A stretch of DNA of 64,000 nucleotides from Gammaproteobacteria bacterium (GTDB taxonomy: Bacteria; Pseudomonadota; Gammaproteobacteria; Eutrophobiales; Eutrophobiaceae): NCBI GenBank assembly GCA_004297165.1, contig SCUJ01000006.1, positions 1,488,464 through 1,552,463 on the forward strand. Direction: 5' to 3'. Shown one piece after another: positions 8,396 to 17,689 of the stretch. The position numbers and the translations under genes were made by a program. A model generated the notes under the pieces. The model saw only the letters and a list, made by a program, of their open reading frames with translations. It had not been told where the DNA came from and searched no databases. Each line of letters opens with the position of its first letter. Within the stretch, counting starts at the first letter, position 1.

Positions 8396-9285
8396 AAGAC
8401 TCCGGGGATGGCGGCCCTCCGGTGCGAAACCAGTTGTTCGAAAAAGAACTGGAGATCCCCATTGGGATTGCTGTAGAAGGGCCATTTATCCACCGACTCC
8501 GCCAGCTTCTTGAAGGCGACCGCCGATTTGCAGGAGGGATATTTGTCGATCACGGCCTTCTGTTGCTGAATGGCGCGGATCAGATATTCATCGTGGGGGA
8601 TCGAACCCATGTGATCGAGGGTGACCTCAAGGAAGCGATCGGCGACGCCCGCCAGTTTCTCGAACACCTTGCGGCCGGCATCGATGTTTTGAATCATGTT
8701 GGTGACGACATGGAAGCGGCAGACGGCCTTCTCCAGGCTCAGCACCTTGATCAAGGCATAGGCGTCGGTCAGCGAGGCCGGCTCGTCGCAAACCACGACG
8801 ACGATATCCTGCGCGGCGCAGGCGAGTCCAATCACGCTCTCCGAGATCCCGGCCGCGGAATCCACAATCATTACATCGGGGATTTGCGTCATGCCGCTGA
8901 AGGCGTGGATCAGTCCGGCGTATTCGCCGGAGTCCAGATTCGCCATCTTCTTGATCCCGGTTGCGGCGGGGATGATCTGCAGGCCTGCCGGCCCCTCCAG
9001 CAAGGCGTCCTCCAGCGTACACTCTCCGGACAGGACATGGTGCAGGGTGAGTTTTGGCGAGAGTCCGAGCAGGACGTCGACATTGGCGAGCCCCAGATCC
9101 GCATCCAGCAGGAGGACGCGTTTGCCCTGCTGGGCGAGCGCGATCGAGAGGTTAACGGAGATGTTGGTCTTGCCCACGCCGCCCTTGCCGCTGGCGATCG
9201 CAATCACGCGCGCGGGATTTCTCCGCCCGAGCGTGCGGACCCCATCCGCCTGATTGCCGCCGGTAATATTCGAATCGTCAGACAT
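8392..9285 (-). CDS. flhG: Flagellar number regulator FlhG/FleN (MinD-like ATPase)
   Basis: 297 aa. A ParA/MinD-type ATPase that limits the number of polar flagella, by stimulating FlhF GTPase and, in Pseudomonas, by restraining FleQ. The deviant Walker A IASGKGGVGKTN lies near residues 31-43, and switch residues follow in LLLDADLGLANVD and MIVDSAAGISESV. Residues 11-17 read NQADGVR, close to the DQAxxLR activation motif of FlhG, with the glutamine kept. The C-terminal membrane-targeting helix region is less conserved. Its start overlaps the flhF end by eight bases and its stop overlaps fliA. Confidence 0.95.
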   Translation of the reverse strand: MSDDSNITGGNQADGVRTLGRRNPARVIAIASGKGGVGKTNISVNLSIALAQQGKRVLLLDADLGLANVDVLLGLSPKLTLHHVLSGECTLEDALLEGPAGLQIIPAATGIKKMANLDSGEYAGLIHAFSGMTQIPDVMIVDSAAGISESVIGLACAAQDIVVVVCDEPASLTDAYALIKVLSLEKAVCRFHVVTNMIQNIDAGRKVFEKLAGVADRFLEVTLDHMGSIPHDEYLIRAIQQQKAVIDKYPSCKSAVAFKKLAESVDKWPFYSNPNGDLQFFFEQLVSHRRAAIPGVL

Positions 9286-10681
9286 TCGCCACCACCTTTT
9301 CCAGTATCTTGTTCATGGATTCGTCTTCCTTGTCGTCGACCTCCCGCTGCATCATGGCCACGCTGCGGGCAATCAACCGGTGCGCGAGCGCCACTGACAA
9401 ATCCTCCGGCACCCTCTGGCCGTCGGCAATGTAGGCGATCGGCAGCTCGCTGCGGATCAGCTGGCTCAGGATCCCGCCCAGACTGCCGGCCTCGTCGACC
9501 TTGGTCAGAATCGCGGCGCGGAGCGGGATCTCCTGGTACCTGCGGATAATCTCCCTGATGCAGTTGCCCCTGGTGGTGGAAGATAACACCAGATAATTGC
9601 GAATAGTAGCGGGGCCGCCGCGCAACATGGAAAATTGCTCCGCGAGCCGCGCATCCCGCTGGCCGATGCCGGCCGTGTCGATCAGCACCAGGCGCCGGCC
9701 GGAGAGTTCGGCGAGGGCGTTGCGCAATTCCGCCGGGCTTGCCGCGACGCGCATCGGCACATTGAGCAGCTTCGCAAAGGTGCGCAACTGCTCGTGCGCC
9801 CCGATGCGGTAATTGTCGGTGGTGATCAATGCCGCCTGACTGGCGCCATGACGCACGCAGAACCTTGCGGCCAGTTTGGCAATGGTGGTGGTCTTGCCCA
9901 CCCCCGTCGGCCCGATCAGGGCGCAGACGCCTCCGGCCGCGAGGATCTCGTCGTCGGCGATCGGGATTTTATTCGCCAAGACCGCGAGCGCGTTGCGCCA
10001 GGCCCGTTGCGTGTCGTCCGTATCGGGGATGGCCGCGACCACATCGCGGCACAACGTGGGGCTGAGTTCGAGTTTCAGCAGGAGGCGCAGGAGATAGGAT
10101 TTGACCGGGCTGCGGCGCGCGATGTCGCCCCAGATCAAGCCCGATAATTGCTGCTCGATGAGTCGTCGCATGGTGCGGATCTCGGTATTCATCCGCTCGA
10201 TCATGGAACTGGAATTCGCCTCCGTGCGTGCTGCGGTCGGCGCCTCCGGTTTGCGGATCTCGCTCACCGCGGGTTTGGCCGGTTTGATGACGCGCCGCTC
10301 GACGACGCCTGGCGCCGCGGTGACAGGGCGTGTCTTGCCCCGCAGATATCTTGAAAGATTCGTCTGGCGGTCCGGGGAGATGTCCGGTGTCCCGGTCCGA
10401 TCAGCCACGCTGGCCGGCACTGCCCTTGGCGCGGCGGTTACCGGCGCCGGCTTCGCCGATTTGGGCGGCGCGTTTCCTGGCGTTGCGGCGGGGGTTGTGT
10501 CCCGCGTCGCGACACGCGGGATCTCGTCCAGGAGGATCTCGTCATAATCCGCGGCGGCGATCAATTCGACGCCGTTGTCGACGACGCGGTTCGACAGGAT
10601 CAGCGCGTCCGGTCCCTGCTCTTCCCGCACTTTCCTGATCGCCTCGCGGATGGTGCTGCCATAGTAGCGTTTGATTCTCAT
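9278..10681 (-). CDS. flhF: Polar flagellar site-determining GTPase FlhF
   Basis: 467 aa SRP-type GTPase that marks the pole where the flagellum is built. The basic B domain opens with MRIKRYYGSTIREAIRKVRE. A long Ala/Pro-rich linker (about residues 60-150) follows, then the N and G domains with P-loop GPTGVGKTTTIAKLAA, TTDNYRIGAHEQLRTFAK, the Walker B-like LVLIDTAGIGQRD and guanine-binding TKVDEAGSLG. The order flhA-flhF-flhG-fliA is the usual one. A 91-base gap separates it from flhA, enough for an own promoter, but no convincing box was seen. Confidence 0.95.
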   Translation of the reverse strand: MRIKRYYGSTIREAIRKVREEQGPDALILSNRVVDNGVELIAAADYDEILLDEIPRVATRDTTPAATPGNAPPKSAKPAPVTAAPRAVPASVADRTGTPDISPDRQTNLSRYLRGKTRPVTAAPGVVERRVIKPAKPAVSEIRKPEAPTAARTEANSSSMIERMNTEIRTMRRLIEQQLSGLIWGDIARRSPVKSYLLRLLLKLELSPTLCRDVVAAIPDTDDTQRAWRNALAVLANKIPIADDEILAAGGVCALIGPTGVGKTTTIAKLAARFCVRHGASQAALITTDNYRIGAHEQLRTFAKLLNVPMRVAASPAELRNALAELSGRRLVLIDTAGIGQRDARLAEQFSMLRGGPATIRNYLVLSSTTRGNCIREIIRRYQEIPLRAAILTKVDEAGSLGGILSQLIRSELPIAYIADGQRVPEDLSVALAHRLIARSVAMMQREVDDKEDESMNKILEKVVANV

Positions 10682-10772
10682 CGTGACATTTCCCGTTGCC
10701 TGTCGAGGCGCTGGCCTCGGGTTAAGGGCCGGGCAGGACGCTTGACCCGGGCCGTGATTCTTCTTTCATGCA

Positions 10773-12896
10773 TCATTTGTTCGCCGTCCTCGCCGACTGG
10801 CCGATCCGGCTGACATCCTCGGGCCGGCCGATGACATTCACAATCCGGATCCGCTTGCTGTCCGGGATCTCGTGATAGGACAGCACGCTGGTCCCAGGCA
10901 CCGAATGCCGGGCGAGCCGCGCGAGCCAGGGCCGCAGCATGGGCGACACCAGCAGGACCGAGGCCCGCCCGCCCGCCTCCTGGAGCTTGGCGCTTTCGGC
11001 GAGCATCATCCCGAGTTTTTCAATCAGTCCGGGTTCGATCATCGCCTCACCCGCTTCGGCCCGCAGAGAACCTAGCAATAAGTGTTCCAGCGAAGGTTCG
11101 AGGGTGATGACCGGCAATTCCTCCTCCACGCCATTGATTTGCTGAACGATTGTCCGGCCGAGCGCGATCCGCACCGCGACGGTGAGGGCGTCGGAATCCT
11201 GACTCTTGACCGCATGTTCTGCCAGACATTCGGCGATCGTGCGCATGTCCCGGATTGGCACCCGTTCCCGCAACAGGTTCTGGAGCACCTTGTGGATCAC
11301 GGCGAGCGACAGGACCTTGGGGGTCAGGTCCTCGATGAGTTTGGGCGCGGACTTCGCCATGCGGTCAAGCAGTTGGCGCACATCCTCATAACTCAGCAGC
11401 TCATGGGCATGATTCTGGATCAACTGACTCATATGGGTCGCAATCACCGTGGTCGCGTCCACGACCGTGTACCCGGCCGCCTGCGCGCTGTCCTTGTCGA
11501 TGGTGTCGATCCATACCGCCGGCAGCCCGAAGGCCGGATCGCGGGTCTTGATCCCGTGGATATCGCGGGCGCGTTCGCTGGAGTTGATGGCGAGACACTT
11601 CTCCGGGTAGATCGCGGCCTCGCCGACGACCGATCCCTGCAACGAGATCCGGTAGGCGTCGGGGGCGAGCGCGAGATTGTCCCGCACATGCACGGCCGGT
11701 ATCAAAAAACCCAGTTCCTGCGTCAGTTTCTTGCGGACCCCGCGGATCCGGTTCATCAATTCGCCGCCCTGCCCTTTGTCCACAAGCGGTATCAACTTGA
11801 ACCCCACCTCCATGCCGATAGCATCGACGGGCGTGACATCGTCCCAGCCGATATCGAGCGCCGGCCGCTCCGGCGTCTCCGGTTGCGGTTCCGCCGGGGC
11901 CGCGGCTTTAGTCCGCTCCCGCGCCGCCAAGGTGTAGGCAGCGCCCGCGATCAAGGCCGCGAACGCCAGAAAGGCCAGATTCGGCATGCCGGGGACGAGC
12001 CCCATGATGCCGACGATCACGGCCGCGGCCGCGAGCACCCGGTAACTGCCGAACAGTTGGTCGTAGACCTGCCGCCCCATGTCGTGCGACTCCGAGACCC
12101 GCGTGACCATGAGGGCCGTGGCGGTGGAGAGCACCAGCGAAGGGATCTGGGCGACCAGCCCGTCGCCTATCGTGAGCAGGGCGTAGGTGCGAACCGCGGC
12201 TTCGAAGGGCTGATGATGCTGCAGTACGCCGATGGCCAGTCCGCCGATGATATTGATGAAGACAATCAGGATCCCGGCGATGGCGTCGCCCCGGACGAAT
12301 TTGCTGGCGCCGTCCATCGCCCCGTAGAAATCCGCCTCCTGGGCGATCTCCTGCCGGCGGCGGCGGGCCTGATCCTGGTTGATAAGTCCGGCCCCGAGGT
12401 CGGCGTCCACCGCCATCTGCTTGCCCGGCATCGCATCGAGCACGAACCGCGCGCTGACCTCGGAGATGCGGCCGGCGCCGCGGGTGACGACGACGAAATT
12501 GATGATCACCAGAACGGCGAAGACCACAATGCCCACGGTGTAATTTCCGCCGATGACGAAGTCGCCGAAGGACTGGATCACCATGCCGGCGGCATCGGGC
12601 CCGGTGTGGCCGTGCAGCAGCACGATCCGGGTGGTGGCGACATTCAGCGCGAGCCGCAACAGCGTCGCGAGCAGCAGCACGCTGGGGAAGGTCGCGAAAT
12701 CGAGCGGTCGCAGCGCGTATACCGTCACCAGCAGGATCACCAGCGAGAGGGAGATGTTGAAGGTGAACAGGGCATCCAGCATCAGCGGCGGCAGCGGCAC
12801 CACCATCATGGCCAGCATGAGCAGCAACAGCAGGGGCGTGCCCACGCCCCGCAGGCCGTTCCCGTAGGCGATCGCGATGCTGGCCGGTTGATTCAT
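10773..12896 (-). CDS. flhA: Flagellar export gate protein FlhA
   Basis: 707 aa, the usual size. The N-terminal third has about eight membrane helices, and the cytoplasmic FHIPEP loop contains RRRQEIAQEADFYGAMDGASKFVRG-type residues around positions 160-200 (given here in short form). The soluble C-terminal domain (from about residue 350) forms the nonameric ring that docks chaperone-substrate complexes. It starts three bases after the flhB stop, so the two export genes are coupled. Confidence 0.97.
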   Translation of the reverse strand: MNQPASIAIAYGNGLRGVGTPLLLLLMLAMMVVPLPPLMLDALFTFNISLSLVILLVTVYALRPLDFATFPSVLLLATLLRLALNVATTRIVLLHGHTGPDAAGMVIQSFGDFVIGGNYTVGIVVFAVLVIINFVVVTRGAGRISEVSARFVLDAMPGKQMAVDADLGAGLINQDQARRRRQEIAQEADFYGAMDGASKFVRGDAIAGILIVFINIIGGLAIGVLQHHQPFEAAVRTYALLTIGDGLVAQIPSLVLSTATALMVTRVSESHDMGRQVYDQLFGSYRVLAAAAVIVGIMGLVPGMPNLAFLAFAALIAGAAYTLAARERTKAAAPAEPQPETPERPALDIGWDDVTPVDAIGMEVGFKLIPLVDKGQGGELMNRIRGVRKKLTQELGFLIPAVHVRDNLALAPDAYRISLQGSVVGEAAIYPEKCLAINSSERARDIHGIKTRDPAFGLPAVWIDTIDKDSAQAAGYTVVDATTVIATHMSQLIQNHAHELLSYEDVRQLLDRMAKSAPKLIEDLTPKVLSLAVIHKVLQNLLRERVPIRDMRTIAECLAEHAVKSQDSDALTVAVRIALGRTIVQQINGVEEELPVITLEPSLEHLLLGSLRAEAGEAMIEPGLIEKLGMMLAESAKLQEAGGRASVLLVSPMLRPWLARLARHSVPGTSVLSYHEIPDSKRIRIVNVIGRPEDVSRIGQSARTANK

Positions 12897-12899
12897 CTA

Positions 12900-14033
12900 T
12901 CAATCCCGCCGCAGTTGATCCGGGATCGGCAGGTCCCTGGCCGCCGGGGGTTGGCGCGGCGGATCGCCGGGACGGGCCCGGCGGATCTGATGCACGTAGG
13001 CCAGGATGCGCGCCACCGCGAGATAAAGCCCGGCGGGGATCTGCGCATTCAACCGGGTGCTGTGATAGAGGGACCGCGCGAGCGGCGGCGCGGAGACGAG
13101 GGGCACGCCCGCCTCGCGCGCCCGGCGGCGGATCTCGGCGGCGATCAGCTCCACGCCCTTCGCTATCACCACCGGGGCCGCATCCTTGATCTGATCGTAT
13201 CGCAGGGCGACCGCGTAATGTTCGGGATTGGTTATCACGACGTCGGCGAGCGGAATGACCGCCATCATCCGGTTGCGGGTGAACTCCTGTTGCAGCCGCC
13301 GGAGCCGGCCCTTGATCTCGGGTCGGCCCTCCGTGTCCTTCAATTCGTCGCGGACCTCCTGGCGCGTCATGCGCATCTGCCGGGCGTGGTCCCAGATCTG
13401 GAAGGGTACATCCACGGCAGCGATAAGCAGCATGCAGAGGCACAAATAGAGCAGATTCCAGCGGAGGATGTCCGCCGCATTGGCCAGCCCTGGCAGAAAG
13501 GGCTGATTCCCAAGACCCAGCAACTCCGGATAACCCTGCCAGAGCAGCAGGACGGTGACCGCCGCGACCAGCAGGAACTTGGCCAGGGTCTTGAGGAGTT
13601 CGACCAGCGCGCGCAGGGACCAGAGCTTGTCGAGGCCGCTGACGGGATCGAGTTTCGCCAGATTGAAACTTATCGCCCCGGCATAAAAGGACCAGCCGCC
13701 GAGCAGCGCGGGGCCGATGAGGGATGCCACGCTCATGCCGATCAGGGCCGGCAGGGCGATATCGAGAAAGGCCTGGGCGCTGTCGTATAAATTACTTGTG
13801 AGTGCGGCCGGGTCGAAGACCTCGGCGTGGCTCATGACGAGGCGCTCGCGGAATTCCTTTTCCAGACCCGCGCCGATGCCGCCGCCGCCCATAGCAAGTA
13901 TCCCGGCCCCAGAAAGCAGGACCGAGGCGGCGCCAAGCTCGCGGGATCGCAGGATCTGCCCATGCTCCCGCGCCTCCTTGAGGCGCTTGGGCGTGGCGCG
14001 TTCGCTGCGTTCCTGACCGGTATCCTGCGACAT
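12900..14033 (-). CDS. flhB: Flagellar export switch protein FlhB (NPEH variant)
   Basis: 377 aa. It sets substrate specificity of the export gate and interacts with FliK. The N-terminus RSERATPKRLKEAREHGQI is typical, then four membrane helices and the cytoplasmic domain. The autocleavage loop reads ITNPEHYAVAL with Asn at residue 269, the same number as in Salmonella, but the third residue is Glu where NPTH has Thr. ATG 14033 is chosen by the conserved N-terminus; the upstream open frame overlaps fliR and is not used. Confidence 0.95.
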   Translation of the reverse strand: MSQDTGQERSERATPKRLKEAREHGQILRSRELGAASVLLSGAGILAMGGGGIGAGLEKEFRERLVMSHAEVFDPAALTSNLYDSAQAFLDIALPALIGMSVASLIGPALLGGWSFYAGAISFNLAKLDPVSGLDKLWSLRALVELLKTLAKFLLVAAVTVLLLWQGYPELLGLGNQPFLPGLANAADILRWNLLYLCLCMLLIAAVDVPFQIWDHARQMRMTRQEVRDELKDTEGRPEIKGRLRRLQQEFTRNRMMAVIPLADVVITNPEHYAVALRYDQIKDAAPVVIAKGVELIAAEIRRRAREAGVPLVSAPPLARSLYHSTRLNAQIPAGLYLAVARILAYVHQIRRARPGDPPRQPPAARDLPIPDQLRRD

Positions 14034-14035
14034 GC

Positions 14036-14812
14036 CTATCCGCCAAGCAGTCCCGCCAACAAACCGCGCGTCTCCGCGAACATCCGGTCGAAATGTCCAC
14101 CGAGCGTCTCGATGCCGAGCAGCATGAGCGCGAACCCGAACAATACGCTGATGGGGAAACCCACCGCGAAGATGTTCAATTGCGGCGCCGCCCGGCTCAT
14201 GACCCCGAAACCGAGATTCACCACGAGCAGCGCGGTGACCATGGGCAGGCTGACCTGCATGGCGCCCATGAACATGCGCCCGGCCCATTCGCTGAGCTGC
14301 CAGAGATCCGCCCCGCCCAGACCCGCCGCCGAGACCGGCAGGGTCACGAAGCTGCCGGCCAGCATCCGGATCAGGATCAGGTGCCCGTCAAGGGCGAGCC
14401 AGATCAGCGTGATCAGCACGACATAAAATTGACTGATGACCGGCACCTGCACCCCGTTGGCCGGATCGACCATGGAGGCGAAGCCGAGCCCCATCTGCAT
14501 CGCGATCACCTGCCCCGCATGGATATAGATCTGAAACAGCATATGGATGGCGAAACCCATGCTGGCGCCGATCAGGATCTGCTGGGCCGTGACGAGAATC
14601 CCGGCGGGGCTCAGGGGATTGACCGCGGGCGGGGCGGGCGCCAAAGGCGCGATCACGAGCGTCAGGATCACTGCGAGCCCGAGACGGATCCGCGCCGGCA
14701 CGAGCCGGGTGCCGATCATCGGGATGGCACCGAGCGCCGCGCCGATCCGGAACAGGGGCCAGAGCCAGGTCCCGATCCAGGCGGTAATCTCCGCTGTGGT
14801 GAATTGCAACAT
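14036..14812 (-). CDS. fliR: Flagellar export gate protein FliR
   Basis: 258 aa integral membrane subunit of the FliPQR export channel. About six hydrophobic segments are visible, with the family block MQMGLGFASMVDPANGVQVP. The ATG at 14812 overlaps the last base of the fliQ stop, so translation is coupled. flhB starts two bases after its end. Confidence 0.95.
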   Translation of the reverse strand: MLQFTTAEITAWIGTWLWPLFRIGAALGAIPMIGTRLVPARIRLGLAVILTLVIAPLAPAPPAVNPLSPAGILVTAQQILIGASMGFAIHMLFQIYIHAGQVIAMQMGLGFASMVDPANGVQVPVISQFYVVLITLIWLALDGHLILIRMLAGSFVTLPVSAAGLGGADLWQLSEWAGRMFMGAMQVSLPMVTALLVVNLGFGVMSRAAPQLNIFAVGFPISVLFGFALMLLGIETLGGHFDRMFAETRGLLAGLLGG

Positions 14813-15081
14813 CAGCCGATCAGAAAGGGGATGGCGTCGAAGAGCCGTTGTGTGTATTCGGTGAGGAGCCGCAGCATCCACGGCCCGGCGGCGATCAGCA
14901 CGGAGATGGTGACCAGGAGCTTCGGCACGAAGCTCAGGGTCATCTCGTTGATCTGCGTCGCGGCCTGGAACATGCTGATGATGAGGCCGACTCCGAGCGC
15001 CGGGACCAGTATCACCCCGAGCAGCAGCAGGATGACCTCGAGGGCATGACGGCCGACATCGATGACTGCTTCCGGGCCCAT
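14812..15081 (-). CDS. fliQ: Flagellar export gate protein FliQ
   Basis: 89 aa with two membrane helices, the normal size of FliQ. The conserved LIISMFQAATQINEMTLSF stretch lies between the helices and TISVLIAAGPWMLR in the second. It sits in the invariant fliP-fliQ-fliR order, ten bases after fliP. Confidence 0.96.
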   Translation of the reverse strand: MGPEAVIDVGRHALEVILLLLGVILVPALGVGLIISMFQAATQINEMTLSFVPKLLVTISVLIAAGPWMLRLLTEYTQRLFDAIPFLIG

Positions 15082-15091
15082 AGGTGAGTAC

Positions 15092-15853
15092 TCAAGTAGT
15101 GTAGAAACTCGCCGCCAGCGTGCTGATGGTGAGCGCCCATCCGTCGACCAGGACGAACAACATCAGCTTGAAGGGCAGCGAGATGATCATCGGCGACAAC
15201 ATCATCATGCCCATGGACATGAGGACGCTGGCCACGACCAGGTCGATGATGAGAAAGGGGATGAACAGCAAAAAGCCGATCTGGAACGCGGTCTTCAACT
15301 CGCTGGTGACGAAGGCCGGCACGGCCACGCGAAAGGGAGCGTCCTGATAATTGCCGGCGGCATCGGCCCCCGCGAGATCTAGAAAGAGATTCAGATCCTT
15401 CTCGCGGGTCTGCGCCAGCATGAATTTCTTGAGCGGCGTGGCGGCGCGATCCAGGGCCTCGCGGACCGTGATCTCCTCCCGCATGTACGGTTGCAGGGCG
15501 TCGGCGTTGATCTGATCGAAGACCGGCATCATCACGAAGAGCGTGAGAAACAACGCGAGCCCCACCAGGATCTGATTGGTCGGGGTCTGGGCCGTGCCCA
15601 GGGCCTGGCGCAGGATCGCCAGCACGATGATGATGCGCGTGAAAGAGGTCATCATGATCATGGCCGCGGGCAGCAACGTCAGCGCGGTCATGGCGAGCAG
15701 GATCTGGATACTGAGGGTGTATTCCTCGCCGCCGCCCGGCAACGCGGTCACCGAGATGGCCGGCAGTCCGGTGACGGCCGCGGCCGCGGACGCGGGGAAG
15801 GCGAACATCAGGCCCAATCCGAGCAAGAGTAACTTGCGTCCCGGATTTCTCAT
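15092..15853 (-). CDS. fliP: Flagellar export gate protein FliP
   Basis: 253 aa. A cleavable signal peptide is visible ([14 protein letters not shown] to PASAAA), as is usual for FliP. The large FliP domain follows with [35 protein letters not shown] and [20 protein letters not shown]. It forms the pentameric core of the export channel. Its start overlaps the fliO stop by four bases. Confidence 0.97.
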   Translation of the reverse strand: MRNPGRKLLLLGLGLMFAFPASAAAAVTGLPAISVTALPGGGEEYTLSIQILLAMTALTLLPAAMIMMTSFTRIIIVLAILRQALGTAQTPTNQILVGLALFLTLFVMMPVFDQINADALQPYMREEITVREALDRAATPLKKFMLAQTREKDLNLFLDLAGADAAGNYQDAPFRVAVPAFVTSELKTAFQIGFLLFIPFLIIDLVVASVLMSMGMMMLSPMIISLPFKLMLFVLVDGWALTISTLAASFYTT

Positions 15854-16344
15854 GCATCGCCTCGCGCGCGCAGGGCATGCTGCAGGCGGTGAGCAAAGGA
15901 TGGATTTACGGGATCGGCGGCTTCACGGAGGATCGTCGGCGCTTCCGATTCGGCGATCTTCTCGTCCTGGCATCGCTCCGCATGCAGCAGGCGTACGCTG
16001 CCCGGCGCGACGCCGACCAGCAATTGCAGATGGCCGCTTTGCAGCAGCACCACCTTCTCCCGGTTGCCGAGATGGACGCTGCCCAGCACGCGCAAGGCCA
16101 TGCCGGGGTTGCCGGTCACCCGGCCCATGGAGCGGTAGGCCCAGGCCAGCGCCACGATCGCGCCAACCACGAGCAGCAAGGCCCAGAAGACCCGGCCGAA
16201 CCCCACGGCGAGATCGTCCGGCGCCGGCCGCGCGACGGGGACCTCCGCCATGACCGGCAGCGGCGCCAACGCGACGAGCAGCGCGCAGACCCCCGCCAGT
16301 ATCAGCAGGAGGCCGGTCAGCCGCTGGATCGCGATCCGTCTCAT
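15850..16344 (-). CDS. fliO: Flagellar export assembly protein FliO
   Basis: 164 aa. The N-terminus holds a hydrophobic signal or anchor segment, with a second membrane helix near residues 50-68 ([16 protein letters not shown]). The cytoplasmic FliO domain has [19 protein letters not shown] and [14 protein letters not shown]. FliO helps assemble the FliP ring. Sequence conservation in this family is weak, so position between fliN and fliP supports the call, with four-base overlaps on both sides. Confidence 0.92.
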   Translation of the reverse strand: MRRIAIQRLTGLLLILAGVCALLVALAPLPVMAEVPVARPAPDDLAVGFGRVFWALLLVVGAIVALAWAYRSMGRVTGNPGMALRVLGSVHLGNREKVVLLQSGHLQLLVGVAPGSVRLLHAERCQDEKIAESEAPTILREAADPVNPSFAHRLQHALRARGDA

Positions 16345-16706
16345 CGGAGCCGCTTGACCCGATCCGCGGGGCTGATCACATCGGTCAGGCGGATGCCGAA
16401 TTTTTCGTTCACGACCACGACCTCGCCGTGCGCGACCAGCGTGCCGTTGACCAGGACATCCAGCGGTTCGCCCGCCAGCCGGTCCAGCTCGATGACCGAG
16501 CCCTGGGTCAACTGCAGGAGGTTGCGGATGCTGATCGAGGTGCGGCCGATCTCCATCGACATGACCACGGGCACATCGAGGATCACGTTGAGATTGTTTT
16601 CTTCATCGAGCGAGCCGTTGCCGCCCGGTTGCAGATTCGGCATGGGCGCCCTGGAATAATCGGCGCCGCCGGGTTTTCTGCCTGTATCCGTCAGATTTTC
16701 GGACAT
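16341..16706 (-). CDS. fliN: Flagellar motor switch protein FliN
   Basis: 121 aa. A short variable N-terminus is followed by the SpoA/SwrA-type domain: LDVPVVMSMEIGRTSISIRNLL, GSVIELDRLAGEPLDVLVNG and GEVVVVNEKFGIRLTDVIS are textbook FliN blocks (quoted in parts). It builds the lower C-ring with FliM. It starts nine bases after fliM. Confidence 0.97.
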   Translation of the reverse strand: MSENLTDTGRKPGGADYSRAPMPNLQPGGNGSLDEENNLNVILDVPVVMSMEIGRTSISIRNLLQLTQGSVIELDRLAGEPLDVLVNGTLVAHGEVVVVNEKFGIRLTDVISPADRVKRLR

Positions 16707-16715
16707 GGTCTTCTC

Positions 16716-17684
16716 CTAAATGGTCTGAATGAATTTCAGGGCATGCCGGCCGCGATGGATGCCGAACGAGCAGCGGAAGGCAGGCTGCCCCTCCACCCTG
16801 GCGATGACCTGTTGTTCGTAATCGATCGGGATGACATCGCCCGGCCGGATCTTCATCAGATCGCTGATCCGCAATTCCACCTCGGCGAGCGAACAACTCA
16901 AACCCAGCTTCGCGCCCTTGAGTTCCTCGACGAAGCGGTTGCACCACTGCGCGTCCACCTCCTTGCGATCGCCCTGCATGCCGGTGGACAACAACTCGCG
17001 CAACGGCTCCAGGCTCGCGTAGGGGATCACCACATGCAGCTCGCCGCCGCTCTTGTCCAGGGTGACCCGGAGGCGCGCCACCACGACCACTTCGCCCGGC
17101 AGGGCGATGTTGGCGAACTGCGGATTGACCTCGGAATTGATGTATTCGAACTGCACCGGACTCACCGGGTGCCACGCGGATTTCAGATCGTGAAAGACCT
17201 TCTGCAAAACGAGATGCACGATCCGCATCTCCGTCAGGGTGAATTCGCGATCCTGATCCACGGGCTCGTAGCGACCGTCGCCGCCGAAGAAGTTGTCCAC
17301 GATGGTGAACAACAGCCGCGAATCCAGGATGACGAGCCCCGTCCCCTTCAGGGGGGCGATGCGCATGAGATTGAGATTGGTGGGGATGGCGAGCGTGTTC
17401 ACATACTCGGAGAACTTGAGCATCTTGATGCTGGAGACCGCGGCCTCCAGGGGCCGGTGGAGCATCCCGAACATGCTGGTCTGAAAGAATTTCGCGAAGC
17501 GTTCGTAGAGCAGCTCGAGGGTCGGCAGGCGGCCGCGGACGATCCGGTTCTGGCTGGTGAGGTCGTAGGGCACGGCCTCGCCGGGATTCACGCTGTAGGA
17601 GGGATTCGTGTCGATCTCGCCGCTTTCCACGCCGCTGACCAGCGCGTCGATCTCCTCCTGGTTCAGAATTTCGTTGCTCGCCAT
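16716..17684 (-). CDS. fliM: Flagellar motor switch protein FliM
   Basis: 322 aa. The N-terminal peptide EILNQEEIDALVSGV is the binding site for phospho-CheY, kept intact although no che genes are in this window. The middle domain includes LEAAVSSIKMLKFSEYVNTL and the GGDGRYE turn; the C-terminal SpoA domain interacts with FliN. It follows fliL by five bases. Confidence 0.97.
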   Translation of the reverse strand: MASNEILNQEEIDALVSGVESGEIDTNPSYSVNPGEAVPYDLTSQNRIVRGRLPTLELLYERFAKFFQTSMFGMLHRPLEAAVSSIKMLKFSEYVNTLAIPTNLNLMRIAPLKGTGLVILDSRLLFTIVDNFFGGDGRYEPVDQDREFTLTEMRIVHLVLQKVFHDLKSAWHPVSPVQFEYINSEVNPQFANIALPGEVVVVARLRVTLDKSGGELHVVIPYASLEPLRELLSTGMQGDRKEVDAQWCNRFVEELKGAKLGLSCSLAEVELRISDLMKIRPGDVIPIDYEQQVIARVEGQPAFRCSFGIHRGRHALKFIQTI

Positions 17685-17689
17685 AAGCG

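Noticed and set aside
10682-10772. Possible sigma-54 promoter before flhF (CGGCCCGGGTCAAGCG)
   Set aside because: GG and GC have the right spacing but the -12 TT and other conserved bases are missing.
13072-13790. Very long plus-strand open frame across flhA and flhB (11082-13790)
   Set aside because: It is the antisense shadow of two certain flagellar genes in high-GC DNA, with low-complexity His/Gln/Arg-rich translation.
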